From: Tolypeutes matacus
Taxonomy: Eukaryota > Chordata > Mammalia > Cingulata > Chlamyphoridae
DNA: 64,000 nucleotides
Reading direction: 5' to 3'
NCBI GenBank assembly: GCA_026826555.1
Contig: JAKSZT010054565.1
Location: forward strand, 9,816,608 to 9,880,607
Shown: positions 23,691 to 36,466 of the stretch, in pieces
Layout: every line of letters starts with the position of its first letter
How positions within the stretch are numbered: position 1 is the stretch's first letter
The notes under the pieces: generated by a model
Told to the model about the DNA's origin: nothing
Databases searched by the model: none
What the model saw: the letters and a program-made list of their open reading frames with translations, nothing else
Made by a program: the position numbers and the translations under genes

Positions 23691-23844
23691 TTGAAACTTT
23701 CTCTAACCCATTTCATTATCAGCTCAAGGAAAGCAGGCATTTTTGTCTGATGTTCATTGTTGTGTCCCCAGCTCCTGGGACATTGTCAGTTCATTGTACA
23801 CCTTTGAATAATGCCAGATAAATGACTTTTAGTGACTTGTCTGA

Positions 23845-24000
23845 CATGGTAGCAGAATGTAGTGATGCAAACATGGACTTTGGACCCAGGCAGAGGTGGG
23901 TTAAGAGCTCAGCTTTACCTCTGATTGCTGTGTGACCCTGGGCAAGTGACTGAGCATCCCTGACTCTTTTCAGCTCCATAAAATAGAAATAATATTTATG
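23845..24000 (+). repeat. MIR SINE
   Basis: 'catggactttggacccaggc', 'ctgattgctgtgtgaccctgggc' and 'tccataaaatagaaataatattt' match MIR 5' and core parts. Confidence 0.78.
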
Positions 24001-24893
24001 GAACAAGAGAGACAAATACTCTTATAAGGTAGAATTACACTATACATGCTTTTGAAAAGAATAAAAATATTTACATTAAGTTTTGCATGAATGCAAAAGG
24101 AAGTAAAGAAACTGAAGGAATAACAGTTTTATATTTTTAATAAAGACTTTTTAAATACAAATATTACTAATTCCTAAAATATTCCTCTTTGGTCAAGAAA
24201 AAATATTATTAAAATTTTAAGAGGGGAAGATGGCATTAGAATAGGTCCACAGAGCTCAGCTCTTACAAAAACAATGGAGGAAGGGAAAACACTGTCTGAG
24301 GAAGCTGCTTTGGGGAATCTGCAGACCAGGGGAGTATTGCACATCACCCAGGAGGAAGAGAGACAGAGAGGCCACAATGAAAACTGTAAGTTACTCACCC
24401 CAACAGCTGGGAATGGCACCCATCCCCCATGATCAAGGTGAACAGCCTTGGTAAAACCCTTGGCTCACTGCAGCCAACAAAGATCTTCTTCCCTAGGAAG
24501 AGGAAGGATGCAGCAGAGGGCAGAGAGTGGTTTCTCTTCAGTGAATTTGGCCAGCCAAGCCTGCTTTGAATCTTGGCCCTAGCCAGCTCAGCTAGTAGAG
24601 GTTGAAAGGGATACCTGAGAGGAAAGATTTGTTGAAGAGTACCACCTGCTAGCAGGCCAGAAAACTGTAAGAAGAAAAAAATCTTGTTAGAGTCTCTCAT
24701 GCCCCAAGACCCTTGGATCTGGTCTTCATTCCATTAGTGGAACCTTGCTCTGTTTTGTTAACTTCAGCTGGGCAACTTTTAAAGATTTAGAATAAGTTGA
24801 ACCAAAAAAAAAAAAAAAAAAATAGTCGTGAAACAAAACCACAAGGCAAGGGAGAGAAATGAACCATCAGAATAAATTCACCAATATATTCAG

Positions 24894-25920
24894 ATGCCTC
24901 AACATCAGCAAAAAATTACAAGCCATACTAAGAAACAGGGACATATGGCCCAAACAAATGAACAAATCAAAAATCCTGATGAGACACAGGATTTAAGACA
25001 ACTACTCAGCAATGTTCACACAAATTTCCTAAATCAAATCAAAGAGTTGAAAAAAAATATGGCTAAAGATATAAAGGATTTTAAGAAGACACTAGGTGGC
25101 CATAAAAAACAATTTGAAAGACTGCCAAGAAAAGTAACTGGCTTATGGGAATGAAAGACACAATGGATGAGACTAAAACTACATTAGAAAAAAACAAAAA
25201 AACAAAAAAATAAATAAAAATAAAATAAAACTAAAAACTACATTAGAGTCATGTAACAGCAGATTTGAATTGGCTGAAGACAGAATTAATGAAGTAGAAG
25301 ACAGAGCATATGAACTTGAAAAGACAGGAGAACAGAAAGAGAAAAGAATGGAAAAAAAATGGAACAGAGTCCCAGAGAATTGAATGGCAATAGGAAATGC
25401 ACAAACATATGCATTATAGGTGTCCCAGAAGGAGAAGATAATGGGAAAGGGGGAGAAAAAATATTTGAGGAAATAAATTACCCCAAATTTCCCAACATTT
25501 ATGAAAGAAATAAATATCAATATCCAAGAAGGACAACACACCCCAAACAGAATAAATCCAAATAGACCTACTCCAAGACATTTACTAAGCAGAATGTAAA
25601 ATGCCAGGGATAAAGAGAGGATTCTGAAAGCAGCAAGAGAAAAGCAATGCATCACATACAATGAAACTCAACAAGACTAAGGCCAATATTACATCAGAAA
25701 CCTTGTAGTTGAGGGAAAAGTGTTATGAATATTTAAAGTACTGAGAAAAAAAACCCTGCCAACCAAGAATTCTTTATCCAACAAAACTGTCCTTCAAAAA
25801 TGAGGGTGAGTTTAAAGTCTTCACAGACAAACAAAAACTGAGAGAGTATGTTACAAAAAGACTAGATTTACAAGAGTTACTAGAGGTAGTGCTGCAGCCT
25901 GAAAGGAAAGGACAAGGGTG
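24894..25920 (+). pseudogene. L1 ORF1 (RNA-binding chaperone), broken
   Basis: The start codon at 24894 opens 86 codons with a heptad-rich stretch (N-terminal coiled coil), then a stop near 25152. The RRM signature continues in another frame near 25400-25560 ('NICIIGVPEGE', 'FEEINYPKFPNIYERN'). C-terminal domain words ('AREKQCITYNET') follow near 25630-25670. L1 ORF1 protein is a trimeric nucleic-acid chaperone that coats L1 RNA. This copy cannot make it. An A-rich insertion near 25190-25230 lies between coiled coil and RRM. Confidence 0.75.
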
Positions 25921-26019
25921 AGAGCTTGGAAAAGAGTGTAGAAATGAAGATTATTAGTAAGGGTAACTGAAGGGTAAAAAGACAGACAATAGTAAGATAT
26001 GACAACAGAAAGCCAAAGG

Positions 26020-29000
26020 ATAATGTGGATGAAGTAAGTAATGCCTTTACAGTAATAACATTGAACGTTAATGGATTGAACTTCCCAATCAAAAGACATA
26101 GACTGACAAAATGGAGAAAAATATCTATATTCTATCTACAAGAAACTCACCTTAAATGCAAGGACACAATCAGGCTGAAAGTGAAAGTTTGGAAAAAGAT
26201 ATTCCATGCCAATAGTAATCAAAAAAGATCTGTAGTAGCAATACTAAAATTGGACAAAATAGATTTTAAACTGTTATAAGAGATGAAGAAGGTCATTATA
26301 TATTAATAAAAGGGATAATTCACCACAAAGAAATAACAATCATAAATATTTAGGCACTTAACTTGGGTGCCCAAAAATACATGAGGCAAAACACACTGGA
26401 AAAACTGAAGGAAGAAATAGATGTCTCTACAATAATACTTGAAGACTTCAATACAGCAATTACAGCATTGGATAGAACATCTGAACAGAGGGCAAATAAG
26501 GAAACAGAGAGATTGAATAGTATGATAATTGAACTGGGCCTAACAGGCATTTATAGAACATTATACCCCAAAACACCAGAATATATATTCTTCTCAAGTG
26601 CTTATGGATAGGCCATATATTGGGACACATAAATTTTAAAAGATTGAAATTATACACAGCACTTTCTCTGATCATAATGAAATGAAGCTGGAAATCAATA
26701 ACAGGCAAAAAAAAGGGGGAAATTCACAAATATATGGAGATTAAACAACACACTCTTAAATAGTCAGTGGGTCAAAGAAGAAATTGCAAGAGAAATCAGT
26801 AAATATTTCAAGACAAATGAAAAGGAGACCACAACATATGAAAACCTATGGGAAACAGTGCAGGCAGTGCTCAGAAGGAAATTTATATCTTGCAATGTTT
26901 CATTAAAAAATAAGAAAGAACTGAAATCAAAGACCTAACTGCACAACTGGAGGAACTAGAAAAAGAACAGCAAACTAATCCCAAACCAAGTAGAAGGAAA
27001 GAAATAACAAAGATTAGAACAGAAATAAATGAAATGGAGAATTTAAAAAAATAGAGAAAATCAATAAAACCAACAATTGGTTCTTTGAGAAGACAAACAA
27101 AATCAACAAATCATTAGCTAGAGTGACAAAGAAAATAAGTGGGAAGAAAATAAAATCAGAAATGAGGGGGAGACATTTACCACTGATACCACAAAAATAA
27201 GAGAGATCATAAGAGGATATTGTGAATAACTGTATGTCAACAAACTAGACAACATACATGAAATGGACAAATTCTTAAAAACACATGAACTTACACATCC
27301 TGAGATGTTTGTATGGGATGTGGTGGGAGGTGTAGGAGGTGGGCAACATGGGAATCCCAGTGGGTTCCGTGTAATATTTTGGGTATCTAAGCACCTCTTA
27401 AAATATATTTATATATATACATAAATAACATTTTTGTAAGCAAATGCACATATATGCATATATATTTATATATCATTTTGCAAATGTTGGTATGTATTGT
27501 GAAAATTTTTATTTTTACCCACAATAAAACAAAACAAAACAAAAAACACATGAACTACCTACACTGACCCTAGGAAAAACAGAAGACTCACAGGTAAAGA
27601 GATTGAAACAGTCATCAAAAATCTCCCCCCAAAAGAAAAGTCCAGGACCAGATCGCTTCACAAGTGAATTCTACCATCATTCAAAGAAGATCTAATACCA
27701 ATCTTGCTCAAACTCACTTCAAATCTCCCTAATAAAGATACTGTGGAAAAAGTAAATTACAGACCAAATTCTCTAATGAATATAAGTGCAAAAATTCTCA
27801 ACAAAATATTTGCTAATCAAGTCCAAAAGCACATTAAAAGAATTATACACCACAATTAAGTGGGTTTTATCCCAGGTGTGCAAGGGAGTTTCAACACAAG
27901 AAAATAAGTTAGAATCATACACCACATTAATAAACTGAAGAAGAAAAAAATCACATCATCATCTCTACTCACTCAAAAAAGGCATTTGACAAAATACAAC
28001 ATCCTTTCTTGATAAAAATACTCTGAAAATAGAAATAGAAGGAAACTTTCTTAACATGGTAAAGTTCATATATATGAAAAACCCACAGCTAACATTGTAC
28101 CGAGTGTGAAAAACTGAAAGCTTTCTTGCTGAGATTTGGAACAAGACAAGGATGCCCACTGTCACCAGTGGGCATATCTTGCTAGAAGTTCTAGTTAGAG
28201 CAATTAGGCAAGAAAAAGCAATAAAAGTCTCCCAAGTAGGAAAGGAAGAAGCAAAACTTTTGCTATTCACTGATGATAATTATCCTGTACCTAGAAAATC
28301 CTGAAAAATCAACAAAAAAGCTGTTAGAACTAACCACAAGTTCAGCAATATAGCAGGATATAAGATTAATTCCTAAAAATTAGTGCTGTTCCTATATACT
28401 ATTAATGAGCAATCAGAGGAGGAAGTCAGAAAAAAATTCCACTTATAATAACTACTAAAATAATCAAATATTTAGGAATAAACTTAACTGGGTCATAAAT
28501 GACCTGTATTCAGAAAACTACAAAGCATTGCTAAAAAAAATGAAAGAAAACCTAAATAAATGGAAGGACATTCCATGTTCATGATTGGAAGACTAAATAT
28601 CATTAAGATGTCAATTCTACCCAAATTGATTTACAGATTCCATGCAATTCACCCAAAAAATTTCAACACCCTTTTGCATAGAAATGGAAAAACTAATTAT
28701 CAAATTTATTTGGAAATGTAAGGGGCCCCAAATAGCCAAAAATGTCTTTAAAATTAAGAACAAAGTTGGAGGTCTCTCATTTCTTGACTTTAAAGCATAT
28801 TACTTAGTTACAGTGGTAAAATCAGCATGGTAATGGAGTAAAGATAGACATATTGACCAATGGAATCAAATTGAGAATTCAGAAATAGACCCTCACATTT
28901 GCGGTCATGTGATTTTTGGCAAGGCTGTCGAACTCACATAGCTGGGTCAGAGTAGTCTATTTATTTAGTAAATGGTGCTGGGAGAACTGTATTTCCATAG

Positions 29001-29985
29001 CTAAAAGAAAGAGGACCCTTATCCAACACCTTATTCAAAAATTAACTCGAAATGGATCAAGGATATAAATATAATAGCTAGAACCATAAAACTCCTAGAA
29101 GAAGCTGTAAGGAAACATCTTCAAGATCTTGTGTTATCTTAAATATTACACCTAAAGCATGAGCAATGAAAGGAAAAATAGATAAATGGGACCTCCTCAA
29201 ATTAAACACTTTCTTGCTTCAAATGACTTTGTCAAGAAAGTGAAAAGGCAGCCACTCAATGGGAAAAAATGTTTGGAAACCACATATATGATAAGGGTTT
29301 GATCTCCATTTTATATAAAGAGACCATACAACTCAACAATAAAAAGTCAAGCAACTCAATTTAAGAATGAGCAAAAGACAGGAACATTTTTCCAAAGAAG
29401 AAATACAAATGGCCAAAAAGCGCATGAAAAGATGCTCAGCATCACTAGCTATTAAGGAAATGCAGATCAAAACTACAATGAGATATCATTTCATGCCTTA
29501 CAGAATGGCCATTATTAAAAAAAAAAAAAACAGAAAATTACAAGTGCTGGAGAGAACGCAGAGAAATAGGGATACTTCTTCACTGTTGGTGGGACTGTAA
29601 AATGGTGCAGCCTCTGTGGGAAACAGTTTGGTGGTTCCTCAGGAAACTATATATAGAACTGCTGTGTGATGCGGCAATCCTGTAACTAGGAATATATTTA
29701 GAACAGAAAGCAAGGATGCAAACTGACATTTGCACACTGATGCACATAGCAGCATTATTCACAATTACTAAAAGATGCAAATAACCCAAGTGTCCATCAA
29801 CTGATGAATGGATAAACAAAATGTGGTATATATGTATATATGACCGAATACTATTCAGCTATAAGAAGAAATGAACTTGGGATGCATATGCTAACATGCA
29901 CCTTGAGGACATTATGTTGAGTGAAATAAGCCAGACACAAAAGGACAAATGCTGCTTGGTCTCAGAATGTTTTAAAAGTTGGATT
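26020..29985 (+). pseudogene. L1 ORF2 (endonuclease and reverse transcriptase), broken
   Basis: Endonuclease words are near 26055-26150 ('NVNGLN', 'YLQETHL') and 26363-26611, where the usual GDFNT motif reads EDFNT. The reverse transcriptase catalytic block is near 28266-28280 and reads F-T-D-D where canonical L1 has F-A-D-D. The C-terminal region is near 29370-29985. Many stops and frameshifts break it, and the 250-bp insertion at 27292-27541 interrupts it between endonuclease and RT. Confidence 0.8.
27292..27541 (+). mobile_element. young L1 3'UTR insertion inside the older L1
   Basis: A perfect 15-bp duplication (aaaaacacatgaact) lies at 27277-27291 and 27542-27556. The insert is the last 250 bases of the type III L1 3'UTR, sharing near-identical sequence in reverse with 1648-1860 and 36979-37200, and ends in a (AAAAC)n-type tail. 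It dates the type III lineage as younger than the host L1. Confidence 0.92.
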
Positions 29986-30025
29986 GTAAATGTGTGGAAA
30001 TAGAGTTGATGGGAACACAATACAG

Positions 30026-30216
30026 CAGGGCTTCTTAACCTTTTTTGTTCCACAGACCCCTTTGCCAGTCAGGTGAAAACCATGGACCCCTTACTAAGTC
30101 CGCCCTATACTGTGTATTATTTAATAAATATATTACACTCACACCAACACGTGCCCACAAAAATAATTTTTTTAAATTTAAATTCAAGCTCACGGGCCCC
30201 TTGATAAGAACCCCTG
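30026..30216. mobile_element. nonautonomous hAT-type DNA transposon (191 bp)
   Basis: Terminal inverted repeats are 'cagggcttcttaacc' at the left and the reverse of 'ataagaacccctg' at the right. An 8-bp duplication is readable with two mismatches (caatacag and cattatag). It is the same family and length class as 45888-46079. It lies at the ORF2/3'UTR junction of the L1 and encodes nothing, so it needed a transposase in trans. Confidence 0.85.
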
Positions 30217-30994
30217 CATTATAGTGAATATAAGTAACACTGAAGATTTATAAATGTGAATGTGGCTGAAAGGGGTAGTCTAGGGAGGTTAATGTCAGTT
30301 GAAAGACAGCTAGAGGATAATCTAGGAAACGTATAACACGGTGATTTCGGTGTGGAAGACAATTGTGGTTAATTGTACAAATACAAGAATGTTCCTCTAT
30401 TACAAGGTGTTAAGAGTATGGAGATTCAGGGGAAAAATATAATTAATGTAACATAAAGACTATAGTTAACAGTAATATTGTAATATTTTTATAACAATGT
30501 CAAAGAAGGTGCTATGTCAATACTAAGGGTTAATAATGGTGGGGTTTAAGGAGATATGAGATTTTTCGTTTTGGAGTAATGAAAATGTTCTGAAATGGAC
30601 TGAGCTGATGACAGCACAACTCTATGATGAAACTGAGAGCCACTGAGTATACACTTTGGATGGATTGTTCAAGGCAGGGGACCATATAACACAGCAAACC
30701 CCATGAGGAATAATGGACTGTGGTTAACAGTACAAATATGATAATGTTCTCTCCTGAATCATAACAAATGTACAATACTAATACATGGTGTTAATAATAG
30801 GATAGTTTGTGGGAAAATACAACAACTACAAGATATGGACTATAGATAGCAGTAATATTGTGACAATGTTCTTTCATTATTTGTAACAAATGTGTCACAA
30901 TAATGTAAGGTGTTTGTGCTGGGGCTATGTATGAGAATCCTGTATGATGTACATGATTGTTCTTTAAAAATTTGAAATAAAAACTTTTTAAGAG

Positions 30995-31605
30995 TTAAAT
31001 CCATTGGTTGTATTTAGACGTGTCCTTTGACTTTTACTATGAGAGATGAGTTGGTTATATTTTTGTTGTCCTCTTTCCCTCCAATCCCCATTTGTGTTGG
31101 TTATATTACTTTTAGTTTAATCAGGGTGCTATATGTTTATAATTCTGTAATGCAACTACAATTCCCTCAATAATTCAGTATTTATTCTGTGTTATTTAAC
31201 TATTTCCAGAAGACTTTTAAAGCACATATTCTGACTTTTAGAAAGTCAGTTTTGGGGGGAATAATAGGAGGAAGTGTCAGGATATAGAAGCCAATTATGT
31301 TATTTTAAAGTGGCCCAGGGGATTCAATAATATTAATCCAGAAGTCTTGGGTTATGTCAGAAGTCTTGGGAGAGAAGGTTAGGATGGAATCTAACTAAAT
31401 TCATTTTTTTTGTGTGGAATGTGGATGAAAGACTAGAGCACAGGCCTACTGGGTCAACCACTTCTATGACAAGTTGGATACCAGATCCTGGGAGAAACCA
31501 TTGGCTGCCAAATGCCCCGGAGAAGACCACAGGGTAGACTCTCTCAATCTGCTCTACCAAGTCCCTTGGAGGGTGCTGTCCTTAAAGGCCAACTAAATAG
31601 ATACC
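30995..31605. other. no recognised feature
   Basis: AT-rich single-copy sequence between the L1 and the LTR. Confidence 0.35.
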
Positions 31606-31610
31606 CCATG

Positions 31611-32527
31611 TGTATTAGTCAGCCAAAAGGGGTGCTGATGCAAAATACCAGAAATCTGTTGGCTTTTTAAAGGGTATTTATTTGGGGTATAAGCTTACAG
31701 TTACCATGCCATAAAGTGTAAGTTTCTTCCCCCACCAAAGTCCATTGCCACATGTTGGGACAAGATGACTGCCAACATCTGCCAAGATATCAGGCTTCCT
31801 GGGTTCCTCTCTTCCCAGGGCTCTGTTTCTCTCTGGGCTCAGCTCCTCTGTTTCCTCTACAAGGTCAGCTGTAGACTATGAGGCTTTCTAGGCTTTGCCT
31901 CTCTCCACAAAGCCAGCTGTGAACTGTCAGGCGAATGGCTCATCCCTTTTCCCGGGGCCTTCTCTCCTTCCTCACGACCAAGCTCCTCTGTGTCCTTACG
32001 CCCCAGGGCTCCAGCTCAAAAACTCCAGCATCAAAAACTCCAACTCTGTTTTATCTGGATTTATTCAACAGATGAATGGATAAACAAACTGTGGTCTATT
32101 CACACGATGGAATATTATGCAGCTGTAAGAAGAAATGAAGTCATAAAGCATATGGCAACATGGATGAACCTGGAGGACATTATGTTGAGTGAAGCAAGCC
32201 GGACACAAAAGGACAAATACTGTATGAATGCATTACTATGAACCAAATATATTGTGTAATATATTGTTTTATTAAAATAAAAAAAAAATTACATGTATCC
32301 ATTACATTTAATTGAGAAATGTAAAAAAAAAAAAACTCCAACTCTGTCCTTTGCCATGTCTTTATCTGTGAGTTCTCACCCACAAAGGGCCGGGGACTCC
32401 ACACCCTACTGACGTGGCCCAATCAAAACCTTAATCGCAATTTAATCACACCCAGAGGAACAGACCAGTTTACAAACATAATCCACTATCTATTTTTGGA
32501 ATTCATAAATAATGCCAAACTGCTACA
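31611..32527 (+). mobile_element. solo LTR (ERVL/MaLR-like) with a nested L1 end
   Basis: It starts 'tgtattagtcagccaaaagg' and ends 'aaactgctaca', with TG...CA termini. A perfect 5-bp duplication (ccatg) lies at 31606-31610 and 32528-32532. Without the 281-bp L1 insert and its extra 17-bp duplication the LTR is about 620 bp. The 'tgtattagtcag' opening resembles MaLR LTRs, so that assignment is inference. No internal retroviral genes are present. Related fragments lie at 3665 and perhaps 36467. Confidence 0.85.
32050..32330 (+). mobile_element. 5'-truncated L1 end inside the LTR
   Basis: A perfect 17-bp duplication (aaaaactccaactctgt) lies at 32033-32049 and 32331-32347. It carries the last 55 or so codons of ORF2 ('[15 protein letters not shown]', '[12 protein letters not shown]') plus the same short 3'UTR as 9665-10515, with an A tail. 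The apparent 83-codon ORF starting at 31990 is an LTR-to-L1 chimera and not a gene. Confidence 0.92.
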
Positions 32528-32532
32528 CCATG

Positions 32533-33160
32533 GTTTTGTATGTAGTCTACTTCAAAACCTATTGTTGGCTGATGCTTGTTATTCTTTTAATGGTGAGAGG
32601 AGAGGGAAAGGAAATAGTTCTTCTTTTCTACAAATGTCAATAAAATATTAAAAATGAGGCAGTGAATACATCTAACTCAACATTTGACACATAGGTGCTG
32701 AGTTAATGTTTACTCAAAATGCAAAGTGAAGTAACAATTTTGTGTTTAATCCACTTTTAGTCAGTCAATCCATGATAGTTAGGGCAAGCTCATCAGTAGA
32801 TACTGGAAAGGACTTGGAGCATGAAGTGAGGCAAGATGGCTCATTTGGGGAGAGGAGACAGCCATAAAGGTAGACTGAGGTCCTGGATGATGGATCTCAT
32901 GCTCTGGGTGAGAGGGCCCTGTTTATCATTAACAAGAAGGAAAATTGCTGTTGTGCATGTAGATATTTTTGTCATGCAATTGCAGAAGCAGACAGCTTGG
33001 TTTTTGCATGTTTTATCCTTTCTGCTTTGTTCTTTTAACCTAGCTGACTCTGTGAGGAAGCGTTCCAGGTCCAGGGGAGTTATTAGTTGAAGATTCTCTT
33101 AAAATAGGAATATTTTCACAGAAGCTTGGATCTGGAGAGGTCACTTAGAGATCTCCCTGT
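32533..33160. other. no recognised feature
   Basis: Single-copy-like sequence with no gene seen. Confidence 0.35.
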
Positions 33161-34708
33161 CCAGTCAGCTCAGGCTGTGCATGAGAATCTCCTGAAGTAT
33201 TTTTTTTTTTCATATAATAAACTTTATTTTTAAAGAGGTTTTTAGATTACAGAAAAGTTACATCAAAAGTATAAAGAATTTCCATTACGTCCCCTCCTAC
33301 ATATTCACCTATTAATAACATCTTACAATAGTGCAGTATATTTGTTACAATTGATGAATAAATATTGAAACATTACTACTAACCCAGGTCTATAGTTTAC
33401 ATTGTGGCTTACACTTAATTCCAATGCTCTAAAAATGCCCTATGTTCCACCTATTATTCCCTCCTCCTCCCTTCAGAACCTCTGGTAATCACTATCTTTA
33501 TATCAGTGTTACATGTTCTTTCATTACTACAATAATAATAAGTTTACTTTGTCCATGGTTTCCTTCCTCTCTTATGTTTGTTCATTCCTCAACCTTGAAG
33601 ATTTGGGAATGGTGATGCCCACTTTTTTTCAGACTGAGAGGGGTTTTAGATCTTATAAAGCAGATGGAAGGAACTTTTTTTTTGCTTCCAGTTGATATTT
33701 TCTGTCTTTTGGGATGGAGGTTGTCCATCTTCATCATTTTGTTAGTAGTCCTGGGAGAGTCCAATGAACTGGAGAATAGGTGTTGGCCACAACCCCGCTG
33801 AGATTCAGGGCTCAACCATCATATGAACACACTGAAGACTGAAGAGACATATATTTACTGAATATAGTGCTAATTATAGGCTCAAACAGAAGGGGTAGAA
33901 GAATCATGTGTAGGGAAATTATAAATGAATCTAACTCTGTTACATTGGGGAAATAGGTTGTCATATATTCCAAGGTAATGCCCACCAACAAGGTGCTGAT
34001 TTTAAGGGGTTGTTTGCCTTGCCTATAGTGTCTGGATGGCTCTAGAGCCCTCAGGAGCACCCCTGTTTGAGGCTTTGTTGACAATGGCAGATAGTGAGAT
34101 TTGCCTGAAACATGCATAAATGTAACCTCTGGAATGAACTCCTGACTCATTTTGATATCTCTTAGCCCTTAAAAGCCATTTGTGTATACCATTTTCCCCT
34201 TTTGGTCAAGGTCTTTTTTCCAAATGCATCACTGGCTGGTGCTTGGTATTAATCCATTGGTGCCAGAGAAGCTCATCCCTGGGAGTCATGTCCCACCCTG
34301 GGGGGAAGGTAGTGAGTTTATTTACTGAGTTTGGCTTAGAGAGATGCCACATTTGAGTAACAAGGAGGTTTTCAGGTGGTAACTCTTAGGCAATAGTTAT
34401 TATTAGGCTAAGTTTCAACTTTACAAGAATAAGGTTCATAAGTACATGCATTAATATTGATGTCTGTTTTATTTTATTAGCCACTGACTATATACTTGAG
34501 AGATTCTTTCCCCTCTATTTGAGAACATAGCAGGACTCCCCAGGATGGGAGTTTAATTCCTGAGTTGTTTTTAGAAACACTGATGCCTAGGCCTCACTCC
34601 CCAGGATATTCCAACTTACTAGCTCATCTGAGGAGGAGTTTACACATGGGTATGTTTTTAAATCTCCCCAGGTAATTTTAATGGGCAGCCAAGTTTGAGA
34701 AAAACATA
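33161..34708 (+). mobile_element. MER5A-like hAT element split by an L1 3'UTR
   Basis: The left part (33161-33203, 'gtgcatgagaatctcctga') and right part (34558-34708, 'aaacactgatgcctaggcctcac', 'aaatctccccaggtaatttta', 'gcagccaagtttgag') reconstruct a MER5A-type sequence once 33204-34557 is removed. It is ancient and nonautonomous. Confidence 0.75.
33204..34557 (-). mobile_element. L1 3'UTR-only insertion (type III)
   Basis: It is flanked by a diverged duplication (tcctgaagtatttt at 33190-33203; tcctgagttgtttt at 34558-34571). It extends further upstream in the L1 than the 13-kb copy, to 'gagaacatagcaggactcccc', a block also found at 47048-47070 downstream of an L1 ORF2. That link identifies the family. 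No coding sequence remains. Confidence 0.85.
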
Positions 34709-35021
34709 ACTATTTCAACCCTCTCATGGTATGGCTGGAGACAAGAAATTTGTTCATTGTCACAGTTTAGTTGGTTGTCCAGTTAGGACAAGAACCCAGG
34801 TGTTCTGACCCCATTTCACTGTTCCCCTGGAATACTGTCATGCCTCATTGTAACCAGGTCTTTGGAAATAGTAATGAACCTCTTTGTATTCCTTTCTGCG
34901 AGGCTCAGAACAAATGAACTTCATCTACTGCTACCAGACAACTGGTTCTTTGCTCCTCCAGGGGTTATTTTGATTAAATGAATTCTCATCCAGAATCCTA
35001 CGGAAGGCTTATCAAGAAATG

Positions 35022-36190
35022 AGTGTGGGACATGACTCCTGGGGATGAGCCTCCTTGGCACTGAGGGATTACTACCAAGCACCAACTAGCAATGCAACTG
35101 GAAAAAGACCTTGAATAAAAGGGGGAAAAGATAAAGACAAATTAGTTTATATGGCAAGAGACTTCAAAGAGAGTTCGGAGGTCATCCCAGAGGTAACGCT
35201 TATGCATATCTCAGCAGTATCTCATAGACTGCCAAAGGGATACTATCCCAAATAGTGGGGCTTCCTGAGGGCTCTGGAGACACCCAAGTCCTATGGTCAG
35301 GGCAGGTAGCTCCAGAGTTTGGGGCCTTTCCATTGTACCCTACTTTGGAGTTTATGCTCCTGAGAGTGACAGAGTTTGCCTCAGTTATGGCTTCCCTACA
35401 CATGGATCATCTGTCCCTTCTATTTGAACTTATACTTCATGCTGGAGTTGGTAGGTGTATGTCCAAGAGACTTGAATCTTTGGGCTGTCCATATGCCAGC
35501 TGGGCCCTGAGCCTCAACAGAGTTGCAGCACCTACTCTCCAGTTCATTGGACTCACCCAGGACAACTAACAAGGAGGCGAGAATTGACAACCACCATCCA
35601 AGGAAATGAGAGAGCCTACAACTGCAAGCAAGAAAGTTGATCCCATCGGCTGTATGGGATTGAAGCCCCCTCTTAATTACAGATGGAGTGGACACCACCA
35701 TCCCAGAATCCTCAGGATTGGGAAGTGAACTACGGACTAGAGCGGACTTACTGGTATTCTACTATAGACTTATTCTGATTCTAGAAATAGAAGAAATTAC
35801 AACATTGATGTGGAGGCAGTGGCCACTGGAGGTTCTGGGGGCAGAGAGAGGGAAAACCAGGTATAATGTGGGGGCTTTTTCAGGACGTGGGAATAATTCT
35901 GAATGACATTGCAATGACAGATATAGGCCATTATATAGCTTCCCATAACCTGCAGAACTGTGTGGGAGAGAGTGTAAACTAAAATGTAAACTATGGTCCA
36001 TGCTCAGAGGCAATGTCCCAGGATGCATTTACCAACTGCAATGAACATGCCACACTAATGAAGGATGTTGCTTATGTGGGAGAGTGTGGGAGGTGTGGGG
36101 AGCGGGGTATACGGGAATCCCTATATTTTTTGTGTAACATTTATGTAATCTAAGTATCTTTTTAAAAAAATAAAAATAATTTTTTTTAAA
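35022..36190 (+). mobile_element. L1 3'UTR-only insertion (type III), sense
   Basis: It runs from 'gggacatgactcctggggatg' to 'tttgtgtaacatttatgtaatc' and an A/T-rich tail. It is homologous to 4277-4858 (5' part) and 18150-18344 (3' end), and is the reverse of 13012-14299. No confident target duplication was found. The ORFs of 60-100 codons here are not genes. Confidence 0.78.
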
Positions 36191-36466
36191 AAGAGCAAAT
36201 ATTCTTTCTTCTCCATAAGAGAAATGACCAAAGTATATCTGTTGCCCCCCACAGTTTGAGAAAGAATACTGTTGTGACCACTTAAAGTTTTGCTTGAGGC
36301 ATGTGAGCCATCTCCAAGGCCTCTTTTTGTCTGACCTTTACTTGAGATATGATGGTGGCTGGGGAGCAGAGTGAAGCTAACTACTCCATATACCCTGACA
36401 AATTCGGTGTGCTTTTAAAGCTAGATGTTGAAATGTATGCACCTCATCATGGCACTCCTTTTGCCT

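Larger units (their letters stand above)
24224..30979 (+). mobile_element. near full-length L1 (type I 3'UTR), decayed
   Basis: It starts 'gggaagatggcattagaata', the same 5' terminus style as the other full-length L1s here. It has a 5'UTR of about 670 bases, ORF1, ORF2 and a 3'UTR with a terminal A-rich end ('tttgaaataa'). An imperfect duplication (aaaattttaagag at 24211-24223; aaaactttttaagag at 30980-30994) flanks it. The body is interrupted by a young L1 3'UTR at 27292-27541 and a hAT element at 30026-30216. Both ORFs carry stops and frameshifts. Confidence 0.88.
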
